Assembly (NCBI GenBank): GCA_038244815.1
Contig: JBBRTB010000024.1
Coordinates: 1-64,000, forward strand
Source of the DNA: DASVHS01 sp038244815
Lineage (GTDB): Bacteria > Acidobacteriota > Thermoanaerobaculia > Gp7-AA8
Direction of reading: 5' to 3'
DNA length: 64,000 nt
The notes beneath the pieces were generated by a model. It made no database searches. It was not told the origin of the DNA and saw only the letters and a list, made by a program, of their open reading frames with translations. Shown here in pieces: positions 32,948 through 41,216 of the stretch. Made by a program: the position numbers and the translations under genes. Numbering within the stretch: position 1 is the first letter of the stretch; each line of letters opens with the position of its first letter.

Positions 32948-34048
32948 GTGCCTAAACGGTGGTGGCTGCGGGACCTCGTTTCGGTCGTCATCTTCATCGC
33001 CGTTCTGATCGGGATCTCTTATCTCCTCGAGTACAGCGAGGGGTTCTATCCGCCCATCCGTTACTACCACCGCATCCTGGTGATGATGGGGATCAACATC
33101 ATCCTGGCGGTGTCGCTCAACATCATCAACGGTCATGCCGGACAGTTCTCGCTCGGACATGCCGGCTTCATGGCCGTCGGCGCGTATTTCGCGGCGTTTC
33201 TCACGTACTACTATTTCGGCCCGTATGTCGACCGCTTCCCGGCGCAGTCGTCGATGCACTGGATCCTGCAGAACGCGCTGCTCGTGCTGGCTGTTCTGAT
33301 GGGCGGACTGCTTGCAGCGGGTGCGGGCTATCTGGTCGGTCTGCCGTCTCTGCGTCTGCGCGGCGACTACCTGGCCATCGTCACGCTCGGCTTCGGCGAG
33401 ATCATCCGCGTGCTCATCCTCAACATCGACAAGATCGGCGCGGCGCGCGGTTTCTCCGGCATTCCGGCCTGGAGCAACTTCTTCTGGGTGTTCTTCTTCG
33501 TCGGGATCACGATTCTGATCTCGAACCGGCTCGTGCACTCTTCCATGGGCCGGGCTTTTCTGGCCATCCGCGAAGATCAGATCGCCGCCGAAGCGATGGG
33601 CGTCGACACGACGCGATACAAAGTGAAGGCGTTCATGATCGGCTCGTGCCTGGCCGGAGTGGCGGGCGGCCTCTTCGCACACTACACGCCCGCGTATCTC
33701 AACCCCACCATGTTCACGTTCATCAAGTCGTTCGAGGTCGTGGCCATGGTCGTTCTGGGTGGACTGGGATCGATCTCCGGCTCTGTCGTGGCGGCGGTCA
33801 TCCTCACGTTTCTGCCCGAAGGGCTGCGCAGCGTGAAGGAGTTCATCCCAGGCGGCCGCGATCCGCGCATGGTCATCTACTCGCTGATGCTCATCATCCT
33901 GATGCTCACCCGTCCGCAGGGTCTGTTCGGACAGCGCGAGCTGTGGGACTTTCTGCCGAAGCGCAAGGACAGAGTCCCCGACGAAACGCGCGATGAAGGA
34001 TCCGCTGACGACAAGCTGGACCGCGACCAGGGACCTCCGGTGACCTGA
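32948..34048 (+). CDS. livM: Branched-chain amino acid ABC transporter permease LivM
   Basis: 366 aa from GTG 32948. Membrane helices with the LivM signature LNIINGHAGQFSLGHAGFMAVGAY, the coupling loop GRAFLAIREDQIAAEAMGVD, and VVLGGLGSISGSVVAA. A charged C-terminal tail of about 30 residues (KRKDRVPDETRDEGSADD) extends past the last helix. Its TGA overlaps the livG ATG by one base. Confidence 0.95.
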   Translation: MPKRWWLRDLVSVVIFIAVLIGISYLLEYSEGFYPPIRYYHRILVMMGINIILAVSLNIINGHAGQFSLGHAGFMAVGAYFAAFLTYYYFGPYVDRFPAQSSMHWILQNALLVLAVLMGGLLAAGAGYLVGLPSLRLRGDYLAIVTLGFGEIIRVLILNIDKIGAARGFSGIPAWSNFFWVFFFVGITILISNRLVHSSMGRAFLAIREDQIAAEAMGVDTTRYKVKAFMIGSCLAGVAGGLFAHYTPAYLNPTMFTFIKSFEVVAMVVLGGLGSISGSVVAAVILTFLPEGLRSVKEFIPGGRDPRMVIYSLMLIILMLTRPQGLFGQRELWDFLPKRKDRVPDETRDEGSADDKLDRDQGPPVT

Positions 34049-34836
34049 TGGCCGGCAACGACATCATCCTCGACGCCCGGGACGTGACCATCCGATTCGG
34101 TGGGCTGACCGCGGTGTCGAACTTCGATCTCACCATCCGGGACCGCGAGCTCATCGGCCTGATCGGCCCGAACGGTGCCGGCAAGACCACGATCTTCAAC
34201 ATGCTTACCGGTGTCTACAAGCCCACCGAGGGCGAGATCCGTCTCGGCGGTCACACCACGGCGAACATGAAGGCCTACCAGATCACCGCGCGCGGCGTGG
34301 CCCGGACGTTTCAGAACATCCGCCTGTTCAAGGAACTGACCGTCCTCGACAACGTCAAGATCGGCGGCCACATCCACTACAAGTACTCCATCGCCTCGGC
34401 GGTGATGCACACGAACCGCTTCTTCAAGGCCGAGCGGATCGCCGAGGACGAGGCTTTGAAACTGCTCGACACGTTCGAGCTGCGCGATCGCGCCGGATTC
34501 CTCGCCAAGAATCTGCCGTACGGCGATCAGCGGCGTCTGGAGATCGCCCGGGCTCTGTCCGCGCGTCCGCGCCTGCTGCTGCTCGACGAGCCGGCGGCGG
34601 GACTCAACACCGGCGAGACGCTCGCGCTCATGGAGAAGATCCACGAGATCCGCGACCGCTTCAATGTGTCGGTCCTGCTGATCGAGCACAACATGGAGCT
34701 GGTGATGGGCATCTGCGAGCGCATCATCGTGCTGAACTTCGGCAAGACGATCGCACAGGGAACACCCGAGGAAGTCCGCAGCGATCCCATGGTCATCGAG
34801 GCGTACCTCGGCGAACCGGCGGAGGTGGAGGCGTGA
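34048..34836 (+). CDS. livG: Branched-chain amino acid ABC transporter ATPase LivG
   Basis: 262 aa. Walker A GPNGAGKTT, Q-loop followed by RTFQNIRLFKELTVLDNV, a degenerate ABC signature region (LPYGDQRRLEIARAL in place of LSGGQ), Walker B LLLLDEPAAGL and an H-loop (LLIEHNMELVM). The YGDQRR form of the signature is normal for LivG. It powers import together with LivF. Start and stop overlap both neighbours. Confidence 0.96.
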   Translation: MAGNDIILDARDVTIRFGGLTAVSNFDLTIRDRELIGLIGPNGAGKTTIFNMLTGVYKPTEGEIRLGGHTTANMKAYQITARGVARTFQNIRLFKELTVLDNVKIGGHIHYKYSIASAVMHTNRFFKAERIAEDEALKLLDTFELRDRAGFLAKNLPYGDQRRLEIARALSARPRLLLLDEPAAGLNTGETLALMEKIHEIRDRFNVSVLLIEHNMELVMGICERIIVLNFGKTIAQGTPEEVRSDPMVIEAYLGEPAEVEA

Positions 34837-35543
34837 ACGCCATCCTCTCGGTGCACAACCTCGAAGTCTCCTACGGAACGATTCCGGCCCTGCACGGCAT
34901 CGACCTCGAGGTTCAGCAGGGCGAGATCGTCACGCTCATCGGCGCGAACGGCGCCGGCAAGACCACGACGCTGCGCACGATCTCCGGTCTTCTCCGCCCC
35001 CAGAAGGGCGAGGTGATGTTCCAGGGGCAGAACATTTCCGGGGTTAAGCCTTACCTGATCACGTCGATGGGCGTTTCGCATGTTCCCGAGGGGCGGGGCA
35101 TCTTCGCCAATCTCTCCGTTGCCGACAATCTCCAGCTCGGCGCGTATCTCCGCAAGGACAAGATCAGCAAAGCGGAGTTCGAGCGCGTCTTCACGCTCTT
35201 TCCGGTGCTCAAGGAGCGCATGAAGCAGAACTCCGGCACGCTCTCCGGCGGCGAGCAGCAGATGCTGGCCATCTCACGGGCGCTGATGTCGAAGCCGTCC
35301 GTCCTGCTTCTCGACGAGCCCTCCCTCGGCCTCGCTCCGCAGCTGGTGCAGACGATCTTCCGCGTCATCCGCGACATCAACGGCGAGGGAACGACCATCC
35401 TCCTCGTCGAGCAGAACGCGCATATGGCGCTGATGACTGCCCACCGCGCCTATGTGATGGAGACCGGCCGCATCGTAGCCGCCGACTACACCAAGGCCTT
35501 GCTCGCCTCCGACCGGATCAAGAAGGCGTATCTCGGGGGATAG
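34833..35543 (+). CDS. livF: Branched-chain amino acid ABC transporter ATPase LivF
   Basis: 236 aa from GTG 34833, overlapping livG by 4 nt. Walker A GANGAGKTT, VPEGRGIFANLSVADNL, signature LSGGEQQMLAISRAL, Walker B VLLLDEPSLGLAPQL and H-loop LLVEQNAHMAL. Last gene of the liv operon, which therefore encodes a complete importer. Confidence 0.96.
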   Translation: MNAILSVHNLEVSYGTIPALHGIDLEVQQGEIVTLIGANGAGKTTTLRTISGLLRPQKGEVMFQGQNISGVKPYLITSMGVSHVPEGRGIFANLSVADNLQLGAYLRKDKISKAEFERVFTLFPVLKERMKQNSGTLSGGEQQMLAISRALMSKPSVLLLDEPSLGLAPQLVQTIFRVIRDINGEGTTILLVEQNAHMALMTAHRAYVMETGRIVAADYTKALLASDRIKKAYLGG

Positions 35544-35612
35544 GCGCCCGGAGAGACGCCTCGCACCAACCCAGCACTCTCCTTGCAATAGCCTGCCTCC
35601 GGAGGTAAACGC

Positions 35613-37469
35613 ATGAAACACAATCTCATCGCCTTGGCGCTCGCTCTCGTTGTCGCGATTCCCGCGGCGGCACAGACGACGCGCGAGGCGGTTGCTCAGG
35701 GCCAGTTGAATCTGGAGACGCAGGCGCTGCAGGTGCTGGCCGCGGCTGAGAACGCCGGAGCGCCCACCCTGGCCACGAGTCTCTACCAGGAGGCCCAGTT
35801 CCGGATGCGTTCCGCACAACAGAACTGGAACGCCAAAGACGCGCAGGACCGTGAGGTGGCGCGGCTTCGCGCCGAGGAGGCGCTGTGGGCCGGCCGCACG
35901 GCGCTGGCGAAGGCGCAATGGCTCAGCACGAATCAGGCGATCCGCCAGTTACAGGGTGACATCACCCGTTATGGCGGACACTCCAACGTGTCGTTGCGCG
36001 ATGAGGCCTCGAACATCGACTATGGCCGCGGCACGACGACGCATTCCCGGATCGAGGCCGCCCAGGCTGCGATCGATCAGGCCAGGGCCGGCGGCGGTGA
36101 AGAGATCGCCAACAACGACCTCAAGACTGCCCAGGGCAACATCAACACCGCCCGGAAGATCAACAGTGTGAACCGCCAGAGCGAGTCCGCCGATCACCTT
36201 GCGTTCATCGCCGAGATGATGGCTCGACGAGCCTATTACATGGCCCGCTCCAGCGAGTCGGCTCGGCTGGTGCCCGGACTGCAGATCGAACGGACGAACC
36301 TCGCCCAGCAGGCCAGCGCCGCCCAGGCCGCCTCCGAGCGCGCGCAACGCGAGCAGGCCGAACACGATCGCGCCTCGCTGCAACAGCAGCTGGCCACCGA
36401 ACAGGCCGATCGTCAGGCCCAGGCCGCGGAGCTGGACCGGCTTCGCGCGCAGCTCCAGCAGAGCCAGCAGGCCGCCGACCAGCGTGCCGAGACCGATCGT
36501 TTGGCGCGCGTCCAGGCCGAGCAGCAGCTCGACGATCTCACGCGCCGTTATCAGGCCGCGATCGCCAGCGGCAACGCCGCCGACGTCGAGCGCCTGCGCG
36601 GCCAGGTCGAAGATCAGCAGATCGCGCTGCGTGCCATCCAGGCTCGCGAACAGCTCAACGAGCAGAGTCTGGGCAACGAGATCGACGCGCTGCGCACCGA
36701 TCTGCAGAACGCGCGGCAACAGGGAACGGCTACCTCGGATGCGCTCGCCGAGCGTCAGGCCGAGCTGGAGCACCGTGAAAAGGAACTGCAGGCCCTGAAA
36801 GCCGAGCGCGAAGCGAATCTCGCCCACCGCACGGAGGTGGAGCAGCAGAATCAGGCTGCCATCGCCGATGCTCAGCGCCAGCGGCAGGAAGCCGAGGCGC
36901 AGTCGCAGCAGTTGCGGGCGCAGCTCGAACAGCAGCAGCAACAGGCCGCGCAACAGGTCCAGACCGCGCAGGCGGAACTCGAACGAACGCGCCAGCAGGC
37001 TCAGGCCGCGCAGGCGGAGCTGGAGCGCACGCGCCAGGAGCTGGCTCAGCGCGACGCCGAGGCGCGCCGGCTGCGGATGCAGCAGGCTCTGGCCAAGGTC
37101 GCCTCGACCAAAACCAGCGACCGCGGTCTCATCGTCACGCTGTCGGGCATCATGTTCGACAGCGGCAAGAGCGTGGTGAAGCCGGGTGCGAAGCGATCGC
37201 TCACACGCATCGCCGATCAGCTCAAGAGTGACAACACGGTCAAGGTGGCCGTCGAGGGTCACACCGACAACGTCGGCGCCACGGACAGCAATCAGGCCTT
37301 GTCGGAAAAACGGGCCAACGCCGTGCGTGACTTCCTTATCGATGCCGGCGTCCCCGGCGATCGCGTCACCGCGACCGGCCTGGGCGAGAAGGATCCCATC
37401 GCCACGAACAAGACCGCTGCCGGCCGCCAGCAGAACAGGCGCGTGGAGCTGGTCATCACAAATGGGTGA
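35613..37469 (+). CDS. OmpA-family protein with DUF4398-like and long coiled-coil regions
   Basis: 618 aa with GGAGG 8 nt before ATG. Signal peptide (LIALALALVVAIPAAAQ). Residues about 25-110 match a DUF4398-like helical domain (LYQEAQFRMRSAQQNW). Residues 215-490 are an extremely Gln/Ala/Glu-rich coiled coil (EQQQQQAAQQVQTAQAELER; AQAELERTR is repeated). A C-terminal OmpA peptidoglycan-binding domain follows (GIMFDSGKSVVKPGAK, VEGHTDNVGATDSNQALS, GLGEKDPIATN, NRRVELVITN). It is probably a periplasmic spacer linking an envelope component to the wall. Confidence 0.88.
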   Translation: MKHNLIALALALVVAIPAAAQTTREAVAQGQLNLETQALQVLAAAENAGAPTLATSLYQEAQFRMRSAQQNWNAKDAQDREVARLRAEEALWAGRTALAKAQWLSTNQAIRQLQGDITRYGGHSNVSLRDEASNIDYGRGTTTHSRIEAAQAAIDQARAGGGEEIANNDLKTAQGNINTARKINSVNRQSESADHLAFIAEMMARRAYYMARSSESARLVPGLQIERTNLAQQASAAQAASERAQREQAEHDRASLQQQLATEQADRQAQAAELDRLRAQLQQSQQAADQRAETDRLARVQAEQQLDDLTRRYQAAIASGNAADVERLRGQVEDQQIALRAIQAREQLNEQSLGNEIDALRTDLQNARQQGTATSDALAERQAELEHREKELQALKAEREANLAHRTEVEQQNQAAIADAQRQRQEAEAQSQQLRAQLEQQQQQAAQQVQTAQAELERTRQQAQAAQAELERTRQELAQRDAEARRLRMQQALAKVASTKTSDRGLIVTLSGIMFDSGKSVVKPGAKRSLTRIADQLKSDNTVKVAVEGHTDNVGATDSNQALSEKRANAVRDFLIDAGVPGDRVTATGLGEKDPIATNKTAAGRQQNRRVELVITNG

Positions 37470-37527
37470 CGGGCACTAACTTTCGGGTCGTCGCATCGTC
37501 TATCCCTCGAAACGACGGGAGGATTTG

Positions 37528-38421
37528 ATGCGACGACCCCTTCTTCTGCTTCCAGGCCTTCTCCTCATCGGCGCCACGGCTATGGCGTCACACGGTTCCC
37601 ACCATCACGGCAATCGCAGCGTCACGTTCAACGATGACGAGTACGGAGTCACCGACTGCAGCGCCATGAGGGTTCGCTTCGACGGCGAACCTGCGGCGGT
37701 CGTCAGCGAGAGCGTTCCGGTCGGCAACGTGCGGTTGCTTCGCGTGAACAGCGATCGCAACGGCGGCATCCGCGTCGTCGGATCGTTGTCTGGGACCGGA
37801 TTCTCAGTTACCGCCTGCAAGGCTGCCGCGGCTTCGGTCGACCTCCGTCAGGTGCAGGCGACGTTGAACGGAGACCAGGTCAGCGCAACCGGACCGGACA
37901 ACCAGGACTGGGTCGTCTACTTCATCGTCCAGACTCCGCGCGGAGCGTCGCTCGACCTCACGTCGTCGAACGGTCCGATCAGCGTTTACGAGTTCGACGG
38001 CACGCTCACGGCGCGGGCGCAGAACGGACCGCTGGGCATCCGCGACTCGAGCGGAACGATCGACGCGGCGACGCAGAATGGTCCCATCTCGATCTCCGGC
38101 GGCAGCGGCAACGTGAAGCTTTCCGCGACGAACGGCCCGTTGTCGGTCAAGCTCGACGGCTCCGGATGGAACGGCAGCCTCAATGCCTCTACGCAGAACG
38201 GTCCGGTGACGCTCCGGCTGCCGCGCGGCTATCAATCCGGCGTGGTCGTCGAATCATCGGGACACGGGCCGGTGAGCTGTCGCGCCGAGCGCTGCACAGA
38301 GACCCGCACGATTTCCGACGATGAAGAGGATCGGCCGCGCCGTATCGAGCTGGGTGCCGGCCCCGCCGCCATCCATCTCTCCACGGTCAACGGACCGGTG
38401 AGCATCCGCGACGGCGAGTAA
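37528..38421 (+). CDS. Secreted beta-solenoid-like protein with NGP repeats (DUF4097-like)
   Basis: 297 aa from ATG 37528, with GGGAGG upstream. Signal peptide (LLLLPGLLLIGATAMA), then a His-rich start (SHGSHHHGN). From residue 145, seven spaced motifs of the form N-G-P-(I/L/V) recur about every 18-22 residues (SSNGPISV, QNGPLGIRD, QNGPISISG, TNGPLSVKL, QNGPVTLRL, GHGPVSC, VNGPVSIRD). This is the ladder expected for a right-handed parallel beta-solenoid. Role unknown; adhesin-like or a structural envelope protein. Confidence 0.75.
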   Translation: MRRPLLLLPGLLLIGATAMASHGSHHHGNRSVTFNDDEYGVTDCSAMRVRFDGEPAAVVSESVPVGNVRLLRVNSDRNGGIRVVGSLSGTGFSVTACKAAAASVDLRQVQATLNGDQVSATGPDNQDWVVYFIVQTPRGASLDLTSSNGPISVYEFDGTLTARAQNGPLGIRDSSGTIDAATQNGPISISGGSGNVKLSATNGPLSVKLDGSGWNGSLNASTQNGPVTLRLPRGYQSGVVVESSGHGPVSCRAERCTETRTISDDEEDRPRRIELGAGPAAIHLSTVNGPVSIRDGE

Positions 38422-38430
38422 CGGGGGGCC

Positions 38431-38596
38431 GGTGCTGGGTGCTCGGTGCTCGGTGCTCGGGCCTGTCCTCGGTCCTCGGTCCTCGATCCTCGGTTTCTTG
38501 ACCAAGCGAAGACCGAGGCACCGACGGCGAGGACGTCGACTTCACCGGAGCACCGAAGCACCCAGCAGCACCCAGCACCCAGCACCCAGCACCCGG
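38431..38596. repeat. Inverted microsatellite of GGTGCTCG / CACCCAGC words
   Basis: The left arm contains GGTGCTGG, then GTGCTCG three times, then four TCCTCGG-type units. The right arm mirrors it with CACCGAAG and AGCACCC repeated five times. It fills the whole gap between the solenoid gene and the permease promoter. Confidence 0.8.
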
Positions 38597-38602
38597 TACA
38601 AT
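38597..38602 (+). promoter_or_regulatory. -10 box (TACAAT) 6 nt before the permease GTG
   Basis: TACAAT with 6 nt to GTG 38609, so transcription should begin on the start codon itself. It directly abuts the repeat array. Confidence 0.55.
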
Positions 38603-38608
38603 CTGCGG

Positions 38609-39946
38609 GTGTCCCTTCCCGTAGAACCCGGCAGGCGCAAGCTGCTGACCGTGCTCGGCGTTACCTTCGGGATTGCGGTGGCGGTGGGCAATACCATCGG
38701 CGCGGGCATTCTCCGCACACCCGGCTCAATCGCCAGTTACCTCCCTGAGTTCTGGCCCTATATCGCGGTCTGGATCGCCGGGGCACTGTACGCGTTCCTC
38801 GGAGCGAATGCCCTGGCCGAGCTCGGGACGATGGTGCCGCGTTCCGGTGGCCAGTATGTCTTCGTCCGCCACGCTCTCGGCGACTACGCCGGCTTCATCG
38901 TGGGCTGGAGTGACTGGATCTCCACGTGCGGAACGACCGCGGCTGTATCGATTCTCTTCGGTGAATACGCAGTGGGGCTGGTGCCCGAGCTGCGCACGCA
39001 GATTCTGGTGGCGCTGCTGATGCTCGCGGTGCTGACCATCGTGCAATGGTTCGGAACGCGATCGAGTGGGTGGGCGCAGACGGCCTCGAGTCTGCTCAAG
39101 GCCCTGGCCCTGCTGATCCTGGTGGGAGCCTGTTTCATCCTCGGATCGCAGAACCCGTTCGGTCATCGGATGGAGGTGGAGCGAGAGATGCCGCTGATGC
39201 TGGCGCTCATCCTCTCGCTGCAGGGGGTGATCTACACGTATGACGGCTGGTCCGCGCCGATCTACTTCAGCGAAGAGATGCGCGATTACCGGCGCAGCGT
39301 GCCGCGGGCGATGTTCGGCGGCCTCGTCACCGTGGCGGTGCTCTATCTGCTCATCAACATCGGTTTCGCGCGCGTCGTGTCGCTGCCGACGCTGGCCGGG
39401 CAGAATCTCGCCGCCGGCACGGTCGCGCAGCATCTGTTCGGCATCCATGGCGACACGGTTCTGCGCGCGATCATGGTTGCCGCCCTGGTCAGCGCCGTGA
39501 ACGCAAACGTTCTCATGGCTCCGCGCGTCCTGTTCGCGATGGGGAAGGACGGATTGTTCTGGCGAGGGGCCACGGAGGTGAACGAAGGGGGAACGCCGGA
39601 CGTCGCGCTTCTGATCAGCAGCGTGCTTGCGGCCGGTTTCATCGTCAGCGGCACGTTCGATGCGGTCATCGCCAAGCTCGCCTTTTTCTTCGTGGCGAAC
39701 TACACGCTGTCATTCGTGTCGCTCTTCGTTCTGCGAAGGCGGGAGCCCGCTGCGGAACGCCCGTACCGGGCCTGGGGACATCCGTTCACGACCGGTCTGG
39801 CACTGGTCGCGTCGGTGGCGTTTCTCATCGGCGCGGCGGCACTCGATATCCGGAACAGCCTTTGGTCGATCGGGTTGCTCGCGCTCAGCGTTCCGGCGTT
39901 CCTTCTCCTGAAGGCCTGGCGGCGGCAGACGGCGTTGGAAGACTAG
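38609..39946 (+). CDS. APC-superfamily amino acid permease
   Basis: 445 aa from GTG 38609; the frame reads further upstream only through the repeat. Twelve hydrophobic helices. Helix 1 has the APC substrate motif VGNTIGAGILRTPG, and ANALAELGTMVPRSGGQY is the conserved loop 2-3. The substrate is probably a neutral amino acid or an amine. Its stop lies 1 nt before the ATG of the Rieske oxygenase, so the two form an operon and the permease probably imports that enzyme's substrate. Confidence 0.9.
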   Translation: MSLPVEPGRRKLLTVLGVTFGIAVAVGNTIGAGILRTPGSIASYLPEFWPYIAVWIAGALYAFLGANALAELGTMVPRSGGQYVFVRHALGDYAGFIVGWSDWISTCGTTAAVSILFGEYAVGLVPELRTQILVALLMLAVLTIVQWFGTRSSGWAQTASSLLKALALLILVGACFILGSQNPFGHRMEVEREMPLMLALILSLQGVIYTYDGWSAPIYFSEEMRDYRRSVPRAMFGGLVTVAVLYLLINIGFARVVSLPTLAGQNLAAGTVAQHLFGIHGDTVLRAIMVAALVSAVNANVLMAPRVLFAMGKDGLFWRGATEVNEGGTPDVALLISSVLAAGFIVSGTFDAVIAKLAFFFVANYTLSFVSLFVLRRREPAAERPYRAWGHPFTTGLALVASVAFLIGAAALDIRNSLWSIGLLALSVPAFLLLKAWRRQTALED

Positions 39947-39947
39947 A

Positions 39948-41018
39948 ATGACCTACCGATTTGATTCACGGCTCTTCCGCGCGTCGACGATCCCGTCGTC
40001 GTACTACACAGAGGCGAGCGTCCCCATCGATGAACAGCGGAACATTTTCGCGAAGAGCTGGCAGCTGGCCGGACGGACCGGACAGGTGCGCGAGCCCGGC
40101 CAGTACTTCACCGCGGAGATCGCCGGCGAGCCGCTGCTGGTCGTCCGCGGCAGCGACGGCGTGCTGCGCGCGATGTCGAACGTCTGCCGCCATCGCGCCG
40201 GCCCGGTCGCGCAAGGCCAGGGGAAACGTCCGGTTCTGCAGTGCGGATATCACGGCTGGACATACTCGCTCGACGGACGGCTGGCGGTCACTCCCGAGTT
40301 CGAAGGAGTGGAGTGCTTCGACCCGAGCAGCATGGCGTTGCCGCAGTTTCGAATCGAGGAGTGGCACGAGCTTCTCTTCGTGACTCTCGACCCCGCCGCG
40401 CCTTCCCTCGCCGAGTTCCTCGGCCGCCTTCCGGAGGACATGCCCGGACACGATCACAGCGGCTTTCGTCTGGCGGCGCGGAAGGACTGGGAGCTCCAGT
40501 GCAACTGGAAGGTCTATGTCGACAACTACCTCGAGGGATACCACATCCCGATCGTGCATCCCGGACTCTTCCGCGAGCTCGACTATCCGAACTACCGCAC
40601 CGAGACGCGCGAGAACTACTCGATCCAGTTCGCGCCCACCCGGCACGCCGACCGCATCCGGACCACCGCCGCGGACAGCGAGGTCCGTTACTTCTGGATC
40701 TATCCCAACCTGATGCTGAACGTCTACCCGGACAATTTCTCCACGAACCTGATCGTGCCGCTGGGACACGACCGCACCCTTACCATCTTCGAATGGTTCT
40801 TCCGCGATCCCGACGACCCGAAGACCAGGAGCGACCTCGCCGAGACCATCGCCTTCAGCGACGAGATCCAGCTCGAGGACATCGCCATCTGCGAGGCGGT
40901 CCAGCGCGGCCTCGCCTCATCGACGTACACGAGCGGCCGCTATTCGCCACGGCGCGAAAACGGCGTGCATCACTTCCATTCGCTGTACGCGCGGGACATG
41001 GGGATAGAGGGGGCGTAG
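39948..41018 (+). CDS. Rieske [2Fe-2S] ring-hydroxylating-type oxygenase, alpha subunit
   Basis: 356 aa. Rieske ligands C80, H82, C99 and H102 (NVCRHRAGP, LQCGYHGW). The catalytic domain holds the mononuclear iron site: bridging Asp192 (VDNYLEGYHIPIVH), His199, His204, with the third ligand probably in LEDIAICEAVQ. The sequence style matches oxygenases that demethylate or cleave quaternary amines (choline, glycine betaine, carnitine, stachydrine) as well as aromatic dioxygenases. No reductase gene is adjacent, so it must borrow electrons. Confidence 0.9.
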   Translation: MTYRFDSRLFRASTIPSSYYTEASVPIDEQRNIFAKSWQLAGRTGQVREPGQYFTAEIAGEPLLVVRGSDGVLRAMSNVCRHRAGPVAQGQGKRPVLQCGYHGWTYSLDGRLAVTPEFEGVECFDPSSMALPQFRIEEWHELLFVTLDPAAPSLAEFLGRLPEDMPGHDHSGFRLAARKDWELQCNWKVYVDNYLEGYHIPIVHPGLFRELDYPNYRTETRENYSIQFAPTRHADRIRTTAADSEVRYFWIYPNLMLNVYPDNFSTNLIVPLGHDRTLTIFEWFFRDPDDPKTRSDLAETIAFSDEIQLEDIAICEAVQRGLASSTYTSGRYSPRRENGVHHFHSLYARDMGIEGA

Positions 41019-41021
41019 GAG

Positions 41022-41165
41022 GTCGCGGGTCGGTGTAGGAGGTCGCGGGTCGCAGGTCGCGGGGGCGTTGCAGCGGGTAACGTGGTCGTGGGTCGTAGGT
41101 CGTGGGGCCTCATCGCTTGAATGCCCAGCGACCCAGCGAACCCAGCGACCCACGACCGGGTTTTT
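41022..41165 (+). terminator. Repeat-built hairpin with T tract after the Rieske gene
   Basis: GGTCGCGG/GGTCGTGG words in the left arm; CCCAGCGACCC and CCCACGACC in the right. A perfect 12-bp stem pairs 41084-41095 with 41146-41157 and is followed by GGGTTTTTA, so this member of the repeat family probably acts as a terminator. Confidence 0.65.
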
Positions 41166-41216
41166 ACGATTTCTTGTTGCAACGGCCTCCCGCCTTGACC
41201 AGACTCTCTAGTCTGC

